Shown here: positions 1 to 7,965 of the stretch, piece by piece | Numbering within the stretch: position 1 is the first letter of the stretch | Layout: each line of letters opens with the position of its first letter | Source of the DNA: Peptococcaceae bacterium UBA4997 | GTDB lineage: Bacteria; Bacillota; Dehalobacteriia; UBA4068; UBA4997 | DNA: 20,156 bases | Assembly (NCBI GenBank): GCA_002398485.1 | Contig: DGYV01000045.1 | Coordinates: forward strand, 8,456 to 28,611 | Direction: 5' to 3' | Position numbers and translations under genes: made by a program | The notes under the pieces: model-generated | What the model was told of the DNA's origin: nothing | Databases searched by the model: none | What the model saw: the letters and a program-made list of their open reading frames with translations, nothing else

Positions 1-1449
1 GGTAAGCAAAGCGTCAGGTGCGGCAAAGCCTTTTAATTTTTTATTCAATATTGGCAGAGCCAGGCGCATGCTTTCGGTTACAAAATCAGGCAGGCACAGG
101 GAAATATCGCTTAAAGTTATGCTAGGTTTATAAGTTGGCTGTACATTGCCCAAGGCGGTGCTTTGCCTGCCTGCCAAAAAATCTTCCACCAGTTGGCATG
201 GAGCTTTATAATCACTGCCACCCAGTTTATAGGCTGTGTGTTCTATTTGTTCTTGTAAGGCGATGCCTGCTAAGGGGTCTTGGGTGCCAAAATCTTCGGG
301 GTCTACATTCACCAAAAGAGCGCTGTTGGCGGTGGCGCCGTTCCGCCGGTGGTAGCTCATGCCGTTAGTTACTATGCCGCCCTCCTGCGAGGCCGCCGCT
401 ACTACTACACCGCCGGGGCACATACAAAAAGTGTAAACAGAATGTCCGTTGGGTAAGTGGCAGAACAGCTTATAATCCGCCGCGCCCAAAGCCGGATGTT
501 CTGCAAAAGCTCCGTATTGGCTCAAATTTATCAGCTTTTGGCTGTGTTCAATGCGGGCACCCAGGGAAAAGGGCTTGGCTTGCATATTTATGCCTGCTGC
601 CACCAGCATTCGGTAGGTGTCCCTGGCGCTGTGGCCTACAGCCAAAATTACTTGTTTGGCAGCTATTTCCTTTTTACCCTGAGCTGTTTGTACCGTAAGG
701 CCTTCTATAGAGTTATTGTGGATGGCTAAACCCGTTAGCGTATGTTCGAACAGTACCGTACCGCCCAAGGCGATGATTTTTTGTCGCAAGGCGATTACCA
801 CATGGACAAGCTTATCCGTGCCTATATGCGGTTTGGCCAGGTAAGCTATTTCGGGGGGCGCGCCTGCCTCAATAAATTCATTTATGACTTTACGGTTACG
901 CATGTCTTTGGTATTGGTGGTAAGTTTACCGTCCGAAAACGTGCCTGCACCGCCTTCACCGAACTGCACATTGGAAGAGAGGTTCAAAATACCCTTTTGC
1001 CAGAATTGATTTACATCCTTAAGCCTTTCGGCGGCTGGTTTGCCCCTTTCCAAAAGAATGGGCTTTAAGCCTGCTTCCGCCAAAATCAGTGCCGCAAAAA
1101 GACCCGCAGGGCCTGCACCCACCACTACAGGTGGCAAGGTATGAGGTTTGGCTTGCGGCAGTATATATTCATAAGGTTTTACCAAACTTATTTGCGGATT
1201 TTTTACTTTGGTAACCAGCCTTTCTTCACAAGCGTGTTTGGTGGTTTTACTATTCGGGGGCAGGGTAATTTCCACATCTACACTGCAAATAAAGCAGATG
1301 CGTTCTTTTTTGCGCGCATCTACAGCCTTTTTGGTGATTTGGTAACGCTCGATTCGGGAAACTTCTACTTTAAGCGCTTTTGCCACCATTATTTTAAGCT
1401 TGGCTTCGCTTTCATCAAGCTGAAGTGTAAGCTGATTGATCCGAATCAT
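1..1449 (-). CDS. FAD-dependent dehydrogenase of the COG2509 family (C-terminus cut off by window edge)
   Basis: My own translation of the minus strand gives an open frame of 483 codons from ATG at 1449 to the window edge with no stop. The N-terminus (MIRINQLTLQ) and a roughly 100-residue leader domain precede a dinucleotide-binding motif VVVGAGPAGLFAA at residues 108-120. A second family motif, GEGGAGTFSDGKL, lies soon after it. The visible end, KGFAAPDALLT, matches the conserved region just before the usual C-terminal TGVETRTSSP-like motif, so about 50 residues are missing. This family is annotated as uncharacterised NAD(P)/FAD-dependent oxidoreductases, probably cytoplasmic; the substrate is not known. 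It starts 24 bp after the stop of the upstream flavoprotein, so the two are probably co-transcribed. The ribosome binding site is weak (AGG about 7 nt upstream), which suggests translational coupling. Confidence 0.9.
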   Translation of the reverse strand, partial: MIRINQLTLQLDESEAKLKIMVAKALKVEVSRIERYQITKKAVDARKKERICFICSVDVEITLPPNSKTTKHACEERLVTKVKNPQISLVKPYEYILPQAKPHTLPPVVVGAGPAGLFAALILAEAGLKPILLERGKPAAERLKDVNQFWQKGILNLSSNVQFGEGGAGTFSDGKLTTNTKDMRNRKVINEFIEAGAPPEIAYLAKPHIGTDKLVHVVIALRQKIIALGGTVLFEHTLTGLAIHNNSIEGLTVQTAQGKKEIAAKQVILAVGHSARDTYRMLVAAGINMQAKPFSLGARIEHSQKLINLSQYGAFAEHPALGAADYKLFCHLPNGHSVYTFCMCPGGVVVAAASQEGGIVTNGMSYHRRNGATANSALLVNVDPEDFGTQDPLAGIALQEQIEHTAYKLGGSDYKAPCQLVEDFLAGRQSTALGNVQPTYKPSITLSDISLCLPDFVTESMRLALPILNKKLKGFAAPDALLT

Positions 1450-1473
1450 ATTTTTACCTGTGCTTTCTGTTGC

Positions 1474-2760
1474 TTATTTTACTTCTGTGCTTAGGCCTTT
1501 TACAGCAGAAACGCCTGCCAAAAGGCCGCTGGACCAGGCCCATTGCAGGTTGTAGCCGCCGCAGTTGCCGTCTATATCCAAAACCTCGCCGCAGGCGTAA
1601 AAGCCTTTTACCAGTTTGGATTCCATGGTGCCGGGGTCAAAATGCTCGGTATTAATTCCACCTGCCGTTACCTGCGCATTTGCCCAAGGCAGGGTACCGG
1701 TAATGGGCAGGGCAAAGCATTTTAAAAAGTGGGCAAGCCTTTGGGTTTCGGTTTGGCTAAGGCTGGCGGCCGGCCTGCTTAAAGGCAAAATTTTCGCAGC
1801 TTTTAAAACAGTTTGCCCTAATCTTTTATTCTGCATGCCTGTAAGGAAATTTTCCAAACTCAAAAATTGGAGCAGGCTTTTACGGGCATTTAGCATTTCT
1901 GTTAAAGTTTCTTCCCTATATTCGGGCATTAAATCTAAAGCTAGGGTCAGCACAGGTTTGCGGTTTTGTGTATAATGCTCGCTTATCAAACGGGAAAGAT
2001 CAAAAATAGGCGGGCCCGAAACCCCGTATTCCGTAAACAAAATTTCACCGTGGTGTTCCGCAAGCAGAGCGTTATTTTGCCAAACGGAGGCCTTGGCGTT
2101 CGCCTTTATGCCCTTTAAGGGCTTGGTAAAGGTGTTTTCGGTTTTTATTTGCACCAAAGCAGGGAAAAGCGGGGTATTTGTATGTCCCAATTGCAAGGCA
2201 AGCTCATAGGCTTGGGCACTGCCGCCTAATTTGGGCGCGGCTAAACCGCCTGTGGCAAGAACAACTTTATGGGCAAAAAATTGTAAGGTTTGCAAGCCGC
2301 TTTCAGCAGTGAGCAAAAAGCCATTGTTTTGAGGTTTTAAGTGCTTCACGGCATAGCCGCAGGCAGTTTTTATGCCCAAGGCTTCGGTTCGAAAACGCAG
2401 CACATCCAAAACTGCCGCTGCTTGGCGGCTGTAAGGGTAAATTTTGCCGTTTTCCTCTTCCTTGGTAAGCAGACCCAGTTTTTGGAAAAAATCCAGCGTA
2501 TGCGGCAAATTATAAAGGCTGAGGGCTGTTTTAGCAAAAGCGGTATCCTTGCCGTGATAATTGCTAAGCTCAAGTGAGCTGTTGGCAAGGTTGCAACAGC
2601 CATTGCCTGTAGCAAGCAGTTTTTTGCCTACCCTTTCCTGCTTTTCGTAAACGGTTATATTTGTAGAAAGACCCATAATACGGCTTTGTTCCGCTGCCGC
2701 TATGGCTGCCACCATGCCCGAGGCTCCGCCGCCTATAACGGCTATTTCATAAAAAACCAC
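1474..2760 (-). CDS. HI0933/YhiN-type flavoprotein (BaiN/RdsA family NAD(P)/FAD-dependent oxidoreductase)
   Basis: A 428-residue protein with the family hallmarks in order. These are an N-terminal FAD-binding motif (YEIAVIGGGASGMVAA), the VLATGGLAAPKLGGSA segment in the middle, and a C-terminal block with TAGGI, FYACGEVLDIDGNCGGYN and WAWSSGLLAG. I chose GTG at 2760 as start. It has AAAGGGGG about 8 nt upstream, and a TATAAT box sits at 2800-2795 on this strand, so the longer reading from ATG 2850 would begin upstream of its own promoter. The family is widespread and mostly uncharacterised. Some members reduce bile-acid intermediates (BaiN), but nothing here supports that specific reaction. 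It heads a two-gene flavoprotein operon and diverges from marR. Confidence 0.92.
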   Translation of the reverse strand: MVFYEIAVIGGGASGMVAAIAAAEQSRIMGLSTNITVYEKQERVGKKLLATGNGCCNLANSSLELSNYHGKDTAFAKTALSLYNLPHTLDFFQKLGLLTKEEENGKIYPYSRQAAAVLDVLRFRTEALGIKTACGYAVKHLKPQNNGFLLTAESGLQTLQFFAHKVVLATGGLAAPKLGGSAQAYELALQLGHTNTPLFPALVQIKTENTFTKPLKGIKANAKASVWQNNALLAEHHGEILFTEYGVSGPPIFDLSRLISEHYTQNRKPVLTLALDLMPEYREETLTEMLNARKSLLQFLSLENFLTGMQNKRLGQTVLKAAKILPLSRPAASLSQTETQRLAHFLKCFALPITGTLPWANAQVTAGGINTEHFDPGTMESKLVKGFYACGEVLDIDGNCGGYNLQWAWSSGLLAGVSAVKGLSTEVK

Positions 2761-2794
2761 AGCATTTGCCCCCTTTTTGCTTATTCTAAGCTTA

Positions 2795-2824
2795 ATTATA
2801 CTATTGCTAAAAAAAGAAAAGCAA
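2795..2824 (-). promoter_or_regulatory. Candidate promoter for the flavoprotein pair
   Basis: On the minus strand a perfect TATAAT (2800-2795) lies 18 bp after TTGCTT (2824-2819), a weak -35. Transcription would start near 2788 and give a leader of about 28 nt before GTG 2760. Confidence 0.5.
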
Positions 2825-2843
2825 ATAATATTTAAAAAATCTG

Positions 2844-2871
2844 TTGACAAAGATTTTTCAAGTGCTATAAT
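2844..2871 (+). promoter_or_regulatory. Strong sigma-A type promoter of marR-MATE
   Basis: TTGACA at 2844-2849 and TATAAT at 2866-2871 are both perfect consensus, with a 16-bp spacer. The -10 is also an extended one (TGCTATAAT). It points at marR, about 94 bp upstream of its start. This is the best promoter in the window; a promoter this strong is usually held down by a repressor, in line with the palindromes that follow it. Confidence 0.85.
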
Positions 2872-2872
2872 A

Positions 2873-2908
2873 GTTGTCTGGGCAACAGTTGCATATGCAA
2901 CAATTGTT
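2873..2908 (+). promoter_or_regulatory. Stacked palindromes, probable MarR operator
   Basis: Directly after the -10 box there are three inverted repeats. The first is GTTG-N6-CAAC at 2873-2886. The second is the perfect 14-bp palindrome GTTGCATATGCAAC at 2888-2901. The third is the perfect 10-bp palindrome AACAATTGTT at 2899-2908, overlapping the second. MarR dimers typically bind 14-20 bp palindromes over or just after their own promoters, so autoregulation is the natural inference. Binding is not shown by sequence alone. Confidence 0.65.
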
Positions 2909-2964
2909 AAAAAAGTGTGATAATTCCAGTAGTTTTTATCATAAAAAGGTGGGTGTATATCAAA

Positions 2965-3432
2965 GTGGAAAAAAATAAAAACATAAGAGAAAACTGGCTG
3001 ATGCGTGATGCTTCGGCAATTTCTCGTTTTGGTTTTATTTTTATGGGCAAGGCCTTAAAAGAACATAATGTATCCGGAGGTGATCATGGAACTATTATGT
3101 TTCTTTCCAAACATCCGCAAGTAAACCAGGATTTTATTTCCCACAGAACCATGCTGGATAAGGCTACAATTGCCAAATCGCTGGCGCGGTTGGAGGAGCA
3201 GGGGCTGGTCATGAGGGAAGTGGACCCCAACAATAAAAGAGCAAAAATAATCAGCCTTACTGAGGAAGGCGAAAAAATAGTAAATATAGTTGAGGATGCC
3301 TTGGATACTTGGTCTAAACAGGTTACGGAGGGTTTGACGGAACAAGAGGTTCAAAAATTTACGGCCTTGGCAGCTAAAATAGCAAGAAACGCGCGCAGCT
3401 TGGTGCATGAAGGCCACTGTAAATGTGATTAG
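2965..3432 (+). CDS. MarR-family transcriptional regulator
   Basis: A 155-residue winged-helix protein. The recognition-helix region is around residues 65-82 (DKATIAKSLARLEEQGLV) and the wing follows as DPNNKRAKIISLTEEG, both typical of MarR. Flanking helices for dimerisation are at both ends. The C-terminus HEGHCKCD carries two cysteines, a minor peculiarity. I chose GTG 2965 because AGGTGGG lies 11 nt upstream; an in-frame GTG at 2953 is too close to that site, and the frame also extends upstream without a better start. It probably represses its own operon and the MATE gene, which begins 23 nt after its stop. The ligand is unknown. Confidence 0.9.
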   Translation: MEKNKNIRENWLMRDASAISRFGFIFMGKALKEHNVSGGDHGTIMFLSKHPQVNQDFISHRTMLDKATIAKSLARLEEQGLVMREVDPNNKRAKIISLTEEGEKIVNIVEDALDTWSKQVTEGLTEQEVQKFTALAAKIARNARSLVHEGHCKCD

Positions 3433-3455
3433 TTTGAATTTTGGAGATGATGTTT

Positions 3456-4853
3456 ATGATAAAAGATTTAACGGTGGGCAAGCCCACCAAAGTATTATTT
3501 TTCTTTACTTTGCCTATGCTTTTGGGCAATATATTCCAGCAATTATATAATGTTGTGGATTCCATAGTGGTAGGACGCTTTGTGGGAGCCGATGCTTTGG
3601 CAGCAGTAGGTGCGGCCTTTCCTGTAGTGTTTTTGGCTTTGGCCATCACCATGGGTACTTCCATGGGCTGTTCCGTGGTGATAAGCCAATATTTTGGCTC
3701 GCACCAGTATAAAAAGCTGAAAAGCGCCATCACCACCACTCTTATAGCTGGCGTTGGGGTAGGTGCTATCCTTACCATCATTGGGCTTTTGGTGTATAAG
3801 CCGCTTTTGGCCCTTTTGCAAACGCCTAATAATATAATAGGTGATGCCTATACTTACCTGTATATTTACTTTTTTGGTTTGATAGCCTTTTTCCTGTTCC
3901 AGTCCTTAAGCTCTGTATTCAGCGCGCTGGGCGATTCCAAGACTCCACTTTATTTTTTGATAGTTTCAACCACTATAAATATAGTGCTGGACTTTTATTT
4001 TGTGCTATCTTTAGGTATGGGTGTTGCGGGCGTTGCCATAGCTACAGTGATAGCAGAGGTTGTGGCTGCTATTGGACTTTTCATTAAGCTTAAACTTTAT
4101 TTCAAAAAGCTGGTTTTTAATGAAGATGAGGCCGAAGTGAAAGCAGAAATTTTCGATTTGCCTATCCTAAAACAAATGGCTACCATAGCTGTGCCTTCCG
4201 TGATACAGCAAAGCCTGGTTTGCATAGGTATTATGGCCATACAGGGTTTGGTGAACAGTTATGGTTCCAATGTAATTGCAGGTTATACGGCGGCTACACG
4301 AATAGATACCATAGCCATGATGCCGATGATGAATATAAGTATGGCTATTTCCACCTATACGGCGCAGAATATAGGTGCGGGCAAAATAGAGCGGATACGG
4401 CAGGGCTTCAATGCCGGCGTTAAGATGATGCTCGTTTTCGGAATATTTATTACTGCTGTTATCTTCCTGTTCGGCAGTAACCTGATGGGACTTTTCGTGG
4501 ATATGTCCAAAACAGATCCGCAGGTAGTGCAGATAGGCATAAATTATTTGCAGGTAGTAAGTGTATTCTATATTCTGATGGGTACTTTGTTTTCTGCAAA
4601 CGGTGTACTTAGGGGCGCAGGCGATATGCGGTTTTTTATGTTCAGCACTATACTGGGCTTTGGTACAAGGATAGCGGCTGCCTACGTTTTGGCCGCTTTT
4701 ATTGGTGTGGCGGCTATTTGGTGGTCGGTAGTCATTGGCTGGCTGGCAGGCGCTATTATAGCCGTATGGCGTTACAAAAGCGGTTTATGGCAGGATAAGG
4801 CTGTGGTGCAAAAGCTCGAACATGCTTTGCAGCCCCAATATAACAAGGCTTAA
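3456..4853 (+). CDS. MATE-family multidrug/sodium efflux protein
   Basis: A 465-residue very hydrophobic protein with about 12 predicted membrane segments in two homologous MatE halves (about residues 14-175 and 240-400). The family motif is visible as PMLLGNIFQQLYNVVDSIVVG near the N-terminus, here split by no frameshift, followed by GADALAAVGAAFP. MATE proteins export cationic drugs or metabolites in exchange for sodium or protons. Start: GGAG at 3443-3446 is correctly spaced (9 nt) for ATG 3456. TTG 3441 and ATG 3447/3450 lie on or against the ribosome binding site. It is second in the marR operon, so induction by a compound sensed by MarR is likely. The substrate cannot be told from sequence. 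Confidence 0.95.
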   Translation: MIKDLTVGKPTKVLFFFTLPMLLGNIFQQLYNVVDSIVVGRFVGADALAAVGAAFPVVFLALAITMGTSMGCSVVISQYFGSHQYKKLKSAITTTLIAGVGVGAILTIIGLLVYKPLLALLQTPNNIIGDAYTYLYIYFFGLIAFFLFQSLSSVFSALGDSKTPLYFLIVSTTINIVLDFYFVLSLGMGVAGVAIATVIAEVVAAIGLFIKLKLYFKKLVFNEDEAEVKAEIFDLPILKQMATIAVPSVIQQSLVCIGIMAIQGLVNSYGSNVIAGYTAATRIDTIAMMPMMNISMAISTYTAQNIGAGKIERIRQGFNAGVKMMLVFGIFITAVIFLFGSNLMGLFVDMSKTDPQVVQIGINYLQVVSVFYILMGTLFSANGVLRGAGDMRFFMFSTILGFGTRIAAAYVLAAFIGVAAIWWSVVIGWLAGAIIAVWRYKSGLWQDKAVVQKLEHALQPQYNKA

Positions 4854-4879
4854 ACCTGCTAAACCAATGGAACAAAATA

Positions 4880-4927
4880 CCTTCTTAAGGCGTCTGTATT
4901 GCAAAGATGCTTTAAGGAGGTTTTTTT
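4880..4927 (+). terminator. Terminator-like hairpin whose 3' arm is the next gene's Shine-Dalgarno
   Basis: 4880-4895 can pair with 4905-4920 over 16 consecutive positions (about three G-U pairs), with a 9-nt loop at 4896-4904. Seven T residues (4921-4927) follow, then the ATG at 4928. The shape is that of an intrinsic terminator for the MATE transcript. The 3' arm is CTTTAAGGAGG, so the strong ribosome binding site of the lipoprotein gene is locked in the stem. It may end transcription, hide the start, or both. The stem is AT-rich in the middle, so termination efficiency is uncertain. Confidence 0.65.
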
Positions 4928-7015
4928 ATGAAAAGGTTTCTTGTAGTTTTTCTTACGTTCATTCTGACTGTTTTTGCTTTAAGCGGCTGCGCTGATAAAA
5001 CAGCTAAACAAGCTGCTCAAAACGGTGAGGATATTAACCCAACAGCGGTATTGAAAGCTGTTGAGGCCGAGCCAAACAATGCAGATACTATTAATATAGG
5101 CAGTGTGGCATCGGAAGCCGGTATAGGTACTTTGCCAAAAATTATAAATGTTAAACCTGTTCAAAGCGATACTTTAACTATGAGCGCTAAAGCGGGAGTA
5201 TTTTATAAAGCTTTGGCGGCAAACAATAAAATTGAAAAAGGCAATGACGGCTTGGGTATTTATAAGGGCGGCAAGCTTGCCGCTTACGGTAATAAACCCC
5301 TGCGTATAGCTTCCTATGCGGCTTTGGCAGAGCTTGTAAATAAAGAATTTGCAGATGGCGGGCGTTATGCCTTTCCTTCTGATTTTGCAAGTAAAGAAAA
5401 TGCTGTGGCTGAGGATACCGCCAGCGGTATGGGTGGAGGCGGCGGTTCAAGTGATCATTCTCAAACCAACCTACAGGTAGAAGGTGTGGATGAAGGGGAT
5501 ATAATAAAAACCGACGGCAAATATATTTATGTTTCCGCAAATGATGGCATTTTGATACTTAATGCGGATCTAAGCAAGGCCGCTTTTGTGGCACAACCGA
5601 AAAACACTTATATAAATGAGTTTTATGTAGATAAAAACCGTCTTACCGTATTAGGTAATATGTATAAAGATGATGAAGTAACCATTCAGGAAAACCAAAA
5701 TGGGGTAATGACCAAAATGGTCATGCCCATAAGCAAACAATTTACCTGTGCTACCGTATACGATACTGCGGATATAGCTAATATAAGTGAGCTTAAAAGT
5801 TATAAAATAGAAGGTTATTTAAGCCAAAGCAGAAAGCAGGGCAATACCCTATATTTAGTTACGACCAAATATATATACAAAGACAGTGGTGAAGGCAAGG
5901 AAATAGTACCTCTCTATTATGACAGCACTGTAGGAGGTGCCGCCAAACCCTTGCCCATTACAGATATGCTGTGTTTGCCTTATCCAAGCCCCCAAAGCAG
6001 CTTTACCACAGTTTCCGCCATTGATACGGCTGTGTCCGATAAGGCTGCTGCTATTGAAGCTTTTATAGGTGGCAACGAAAATATTTATATGAATGAAAAA
6101 GGCCTTTATTTGATTTCCTCCCAATATGATTATAGTGATCAAAATTGGAATGTGGATACAGTTATAAACAGCTTTGCGGTTGAGGGTTTAAAAGTTGAAT
6201 ATAAAGCAACGGGCAAGGTAGGAGGTTCCGTATTGAACCAATTTTCCATGAATGAGCATAACGGCTATTTCGGCATTGCTACCACGGAAAACGGTAATAA
6301 CCGCTTATTCATGCTGGATGAGGCTTTGAACTGTGTTGGCTCCGTGGAAAATTTGGCGGAAGGCGAGCGCATATATGCCGTACGTTTTATGGATGATACG
6401 GCTTACGTGGTAACCTTTGAAAATATGGACCCCTTATTTGTAATAAACCTGAAAAACCCTGCTGCCCCCAAAGTTTTGGGTGAGCTTAAAATACCCGGCT
6501 TTTCCAATTACCTGCACCCTGTTGCCGAAGGTTATCTTTTAGGTATTGGGCAGGATACTACCGAAATATATAAAAAAGACAGGAACGGTAATGAGGTAGT
6601 TATAGGCGTACAACAGGAAGGCATAAAACTTTCCCTGTTCGATGTGCGCGACCCCGCAAACCCCAAAGAAGCAGATACTTTTGTGATAGGCGAGAATGGT
6701 TCCTATACTGATGTTTTCTATAATCATAAAGCCTTGTTGACCAAGCCTGTGCAAAGCCTGTTTGGTTTTAATGCGGCTTTGGCTTACGGTAAAAGCTTTA
6801 ACTATATGCAAAGCGCACTCATTTTTAAGGTGGATGCCACAGGTATAGAATTAAAAGCTAAACTTTCTGCTAAGGAAAACGCCAATAACGATTACACGCT
6901 TTACGCGCAGGGCAGGCTTTGTTATATAGGTAATACCTTGTATTACGTGCAAAACGATATGATAACGGCTTATGATATGCAGACCTATAAGGAAATTAAC
7001 AGCCAGAATTTTTAA
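4928..7015 (+). CDS. Secreted beta-propeller domain lipoprotein (Beta_propel family)
   Basis: A 695-residue exported protein. Residues 1-21 form a lipoprotein signal (MKRFLVVFLTFILTVFALSGC) with lipobox LSGC and C21 as lipidation site, so it should be anchored in the cell envelope. Residues 22-165 are a poorly conserved leader, and 167-175 a glycine/serine linker. Residues 181-201 carry the family signature TNLQVEGVDEGDIIKTDGKY, and the rest is a beta-rich propeller. The family (Pfam Beta_propel) is found in bacteria and archaea and has no firm function. ATG 4928 follows a perfect AAGGAGG, but that site is inside a hairpin. It is followed by its own terminator, so it is probably a single-gene unit or a tail of the marR operon by read-through. 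Confidence 0.88.
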   Translation: MKRFLVVFLTFILTVFALSGCADKTAKQAAQNGEDINPTAVLKAVEAEPNNADTINIGSVASEAGIGTLPKIINVKPVQSDTLTMSAKAGVFYKALAANNKIEKGNDGLGIYKGGKLAAYGNKPLRIASYAALAELVNKEFADGGRYAFPSDFASKENAVAEDTASGMGGGGGSSDHSQTNLQVEGVDEGDIIKTDGKYIYVSANDGILILNADLSKAAFVAQPKNTYINEFYVDKNRLTVLGNMYKDDEVTIQENQNGVMTKMVMPISKQFTCATVYDTADIANISELKSYKIEGYLSQSRKQGNTLYLVTTKYIYKDSGEGKEIVPLYYDSTVGGAAKPLPITDMLCLPYPSPQSSFTTVSAIDTAVSDKAAAIEAFIGGNENIYMNEKGLYLISSQYDYSDQNWNVDTVINSFAVEGLKVEYKATGKVGGSVLNQFSMNEHNGYFGIATTENGNNRLFMLDEALNCVGSVENLAEGERIYAVRFMDDTAYVVTFENMDPLFVINLKNPAAPKVLGELKIPGFSNYLHPVAEGYLLGIGQDTTEIYKKDRNGNEVVIGVQQEGIKLSLFDVRDPANPKEADTFVIGENGSYTDVFYNHKALLTKPVQSLFGFNAALAYGKSFNYMQSALIFKVDATGIELKAKLSAKENANNDYTLYAQGRLCYIGNTLYYVQNDMITAYDMQTYKEINSQNF

Positions 7016-7071
7016 GCGCTACCCATTTTGAGCTGAAGTGCTTGGTTAAAAGAAAATATAGCAGACATATT

Positions 7072-7101
7072 AAAAGAACACCTTTATAAAGGTGTTCTTT
7101 T
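7072..7101. terminator. Bidirectional terminator between lipoprotein and ABC permease genes
   Basis: A perfect 30-bp palindrome (half-site AAAAGAACACCTTTA) centred at 7086/7087. It is followed by T residues on the plus strand (7098-7102) and by T4 on the minus strand. It lies between converging genes ending at 7015 (plus) and 7186 (minus), so it should stop both. The rest of 7016-7185 holds only a small TTTAAGG-GTTT-CCTTAAA inverted repeat (7118-7135) without a U-tail. Confidence 0.85.
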
Positions 7102-7185
7102 TAGTTGAGTTTTTAGGTTTAAGGGTTTCCTTAAAAAGATAATATGTTCTTCTTAATCAGGCAATGCTATCGTTCTGAGCGCTAG

Positions 7186-7917
7186 CTATTTCCAAGCAGT
7201 AAGTTTTTTTTCCAAAATATCCAAAATCAGAAATATGGCAAGCCCCAATAGGGAAAGTGTAAGTATGCCTGTATATAGGTTAACATAATCCAGTTTTTGC
7301 CAGCTTGTCATTATCAGGTAGCCCAAGCCTGTTTGGGTACCGAAATTTTCCGCAAAAAATAATATGGAAAGAGCAATGCCTGTGGTTATTTTTAGGCTAA
7401 CGAGAATATCGGGGATAATGCCCGGTGCCACTATTTTGGCACAGATATATTTACCTCCGGCTCCAAAAGCGCGCAGTACCATGAACACTTCTTTATCCAT
7501 AGCTTTAACAGCACCCGCGCAATCCACCACGATGGGGAAAAAGATTATCAAAAAAATCATGAGTGTTTTGGAAATTTCACCCAAGCCGAAAAGCAGCATG
7601 ATGATAGGTAAAAGCGCAAGCTTGGGTATAGGGTAGGATAAATAAATAAACGGTGATAAAACCCTGTCCCAACTGGCTTTGTAGCCTATGGCTATGCCCA
7701 GCGGCACACCGATGAGCAGGGCAAAAAAACTGCTTGCCGTTACCCTTAAGGCACTCATGCCTATGTGTTGGGGCAATTTATCACCCAATGAGGTAATTAA
7801 ATTAGCTATCACCAGCCATGGTGAAGGCACGATAGGTGAATTTATGAGCCAAGCCAAAGCTTGCCAAACCACAAGCGTAAAGGCTATAACTATTAAGCTG
7901 TTTACAATTTTTTTCAT
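7186..7917 (-). CDS. ABC transporter permease, SsuC/TauC/ThiX type
   Basis: A 243-residue integral membrane protein of the BPD_transp_1 class, with about six membrane segments. The cytoplasmic EAA-type loop, which docks on the ATPase, is at about residues 149-170 (RAFGAGGKYICAKIVAPGII). Length and layout match the permeases of the nitrate/sulfonate/taurine/pyrimidine-precursor import family. The start ATG 7917 has AGAGGT about 7 nt upstream. It lies 48 bp downstream of the ATPase gene and is co-directional with it, so it is the second gene of a two-gene operon. The substrate is unknown; no thiamine, FMN or SAM riboswitch is visible upstream of the operon. Confidence 0.93.
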   Translation of the reverse strand: MKKIVNSLIVIAFTLVVWQALAWLINSPIVPSPWLVIANLITSLGDKLPQHIGMSALRVTASSFFALLIGVPLGIAIGYKASWDRVLSPFIYLSYPIPKLALLPIIMLLFGLGEISKTLMIFLIIFFPIVVDCAGAVKAMDKEVFMVLRAFGAGGKYICAKIVAPGIIPDILVSLKITTGIALSILFFAENFGTQTGLGYLIMTSWQKLDYVNLYTGILTLSLLGLAIFLILDILEKKLTAWK

Positions 7918-7965
7918 ATAAATACCTCTTTGGGGTTTATTCTATTTATATATTCTGTAGGGATA

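Noticed and set aside
2761..2850. 30-codon N-terminal extension of the HI0933-type flavoprotein
   Set aside because: It would start upstream of the TATAAT box at 2800-2795, has no ribosome binding site, and adds residues absent from the family; GTG 2760 is better supported.
7118..7135. TTTAAGG-GTTT-CCTTAAA as a second terminator after the ABC permease
   Set aside because: There is no T-run after the stem on either strand.
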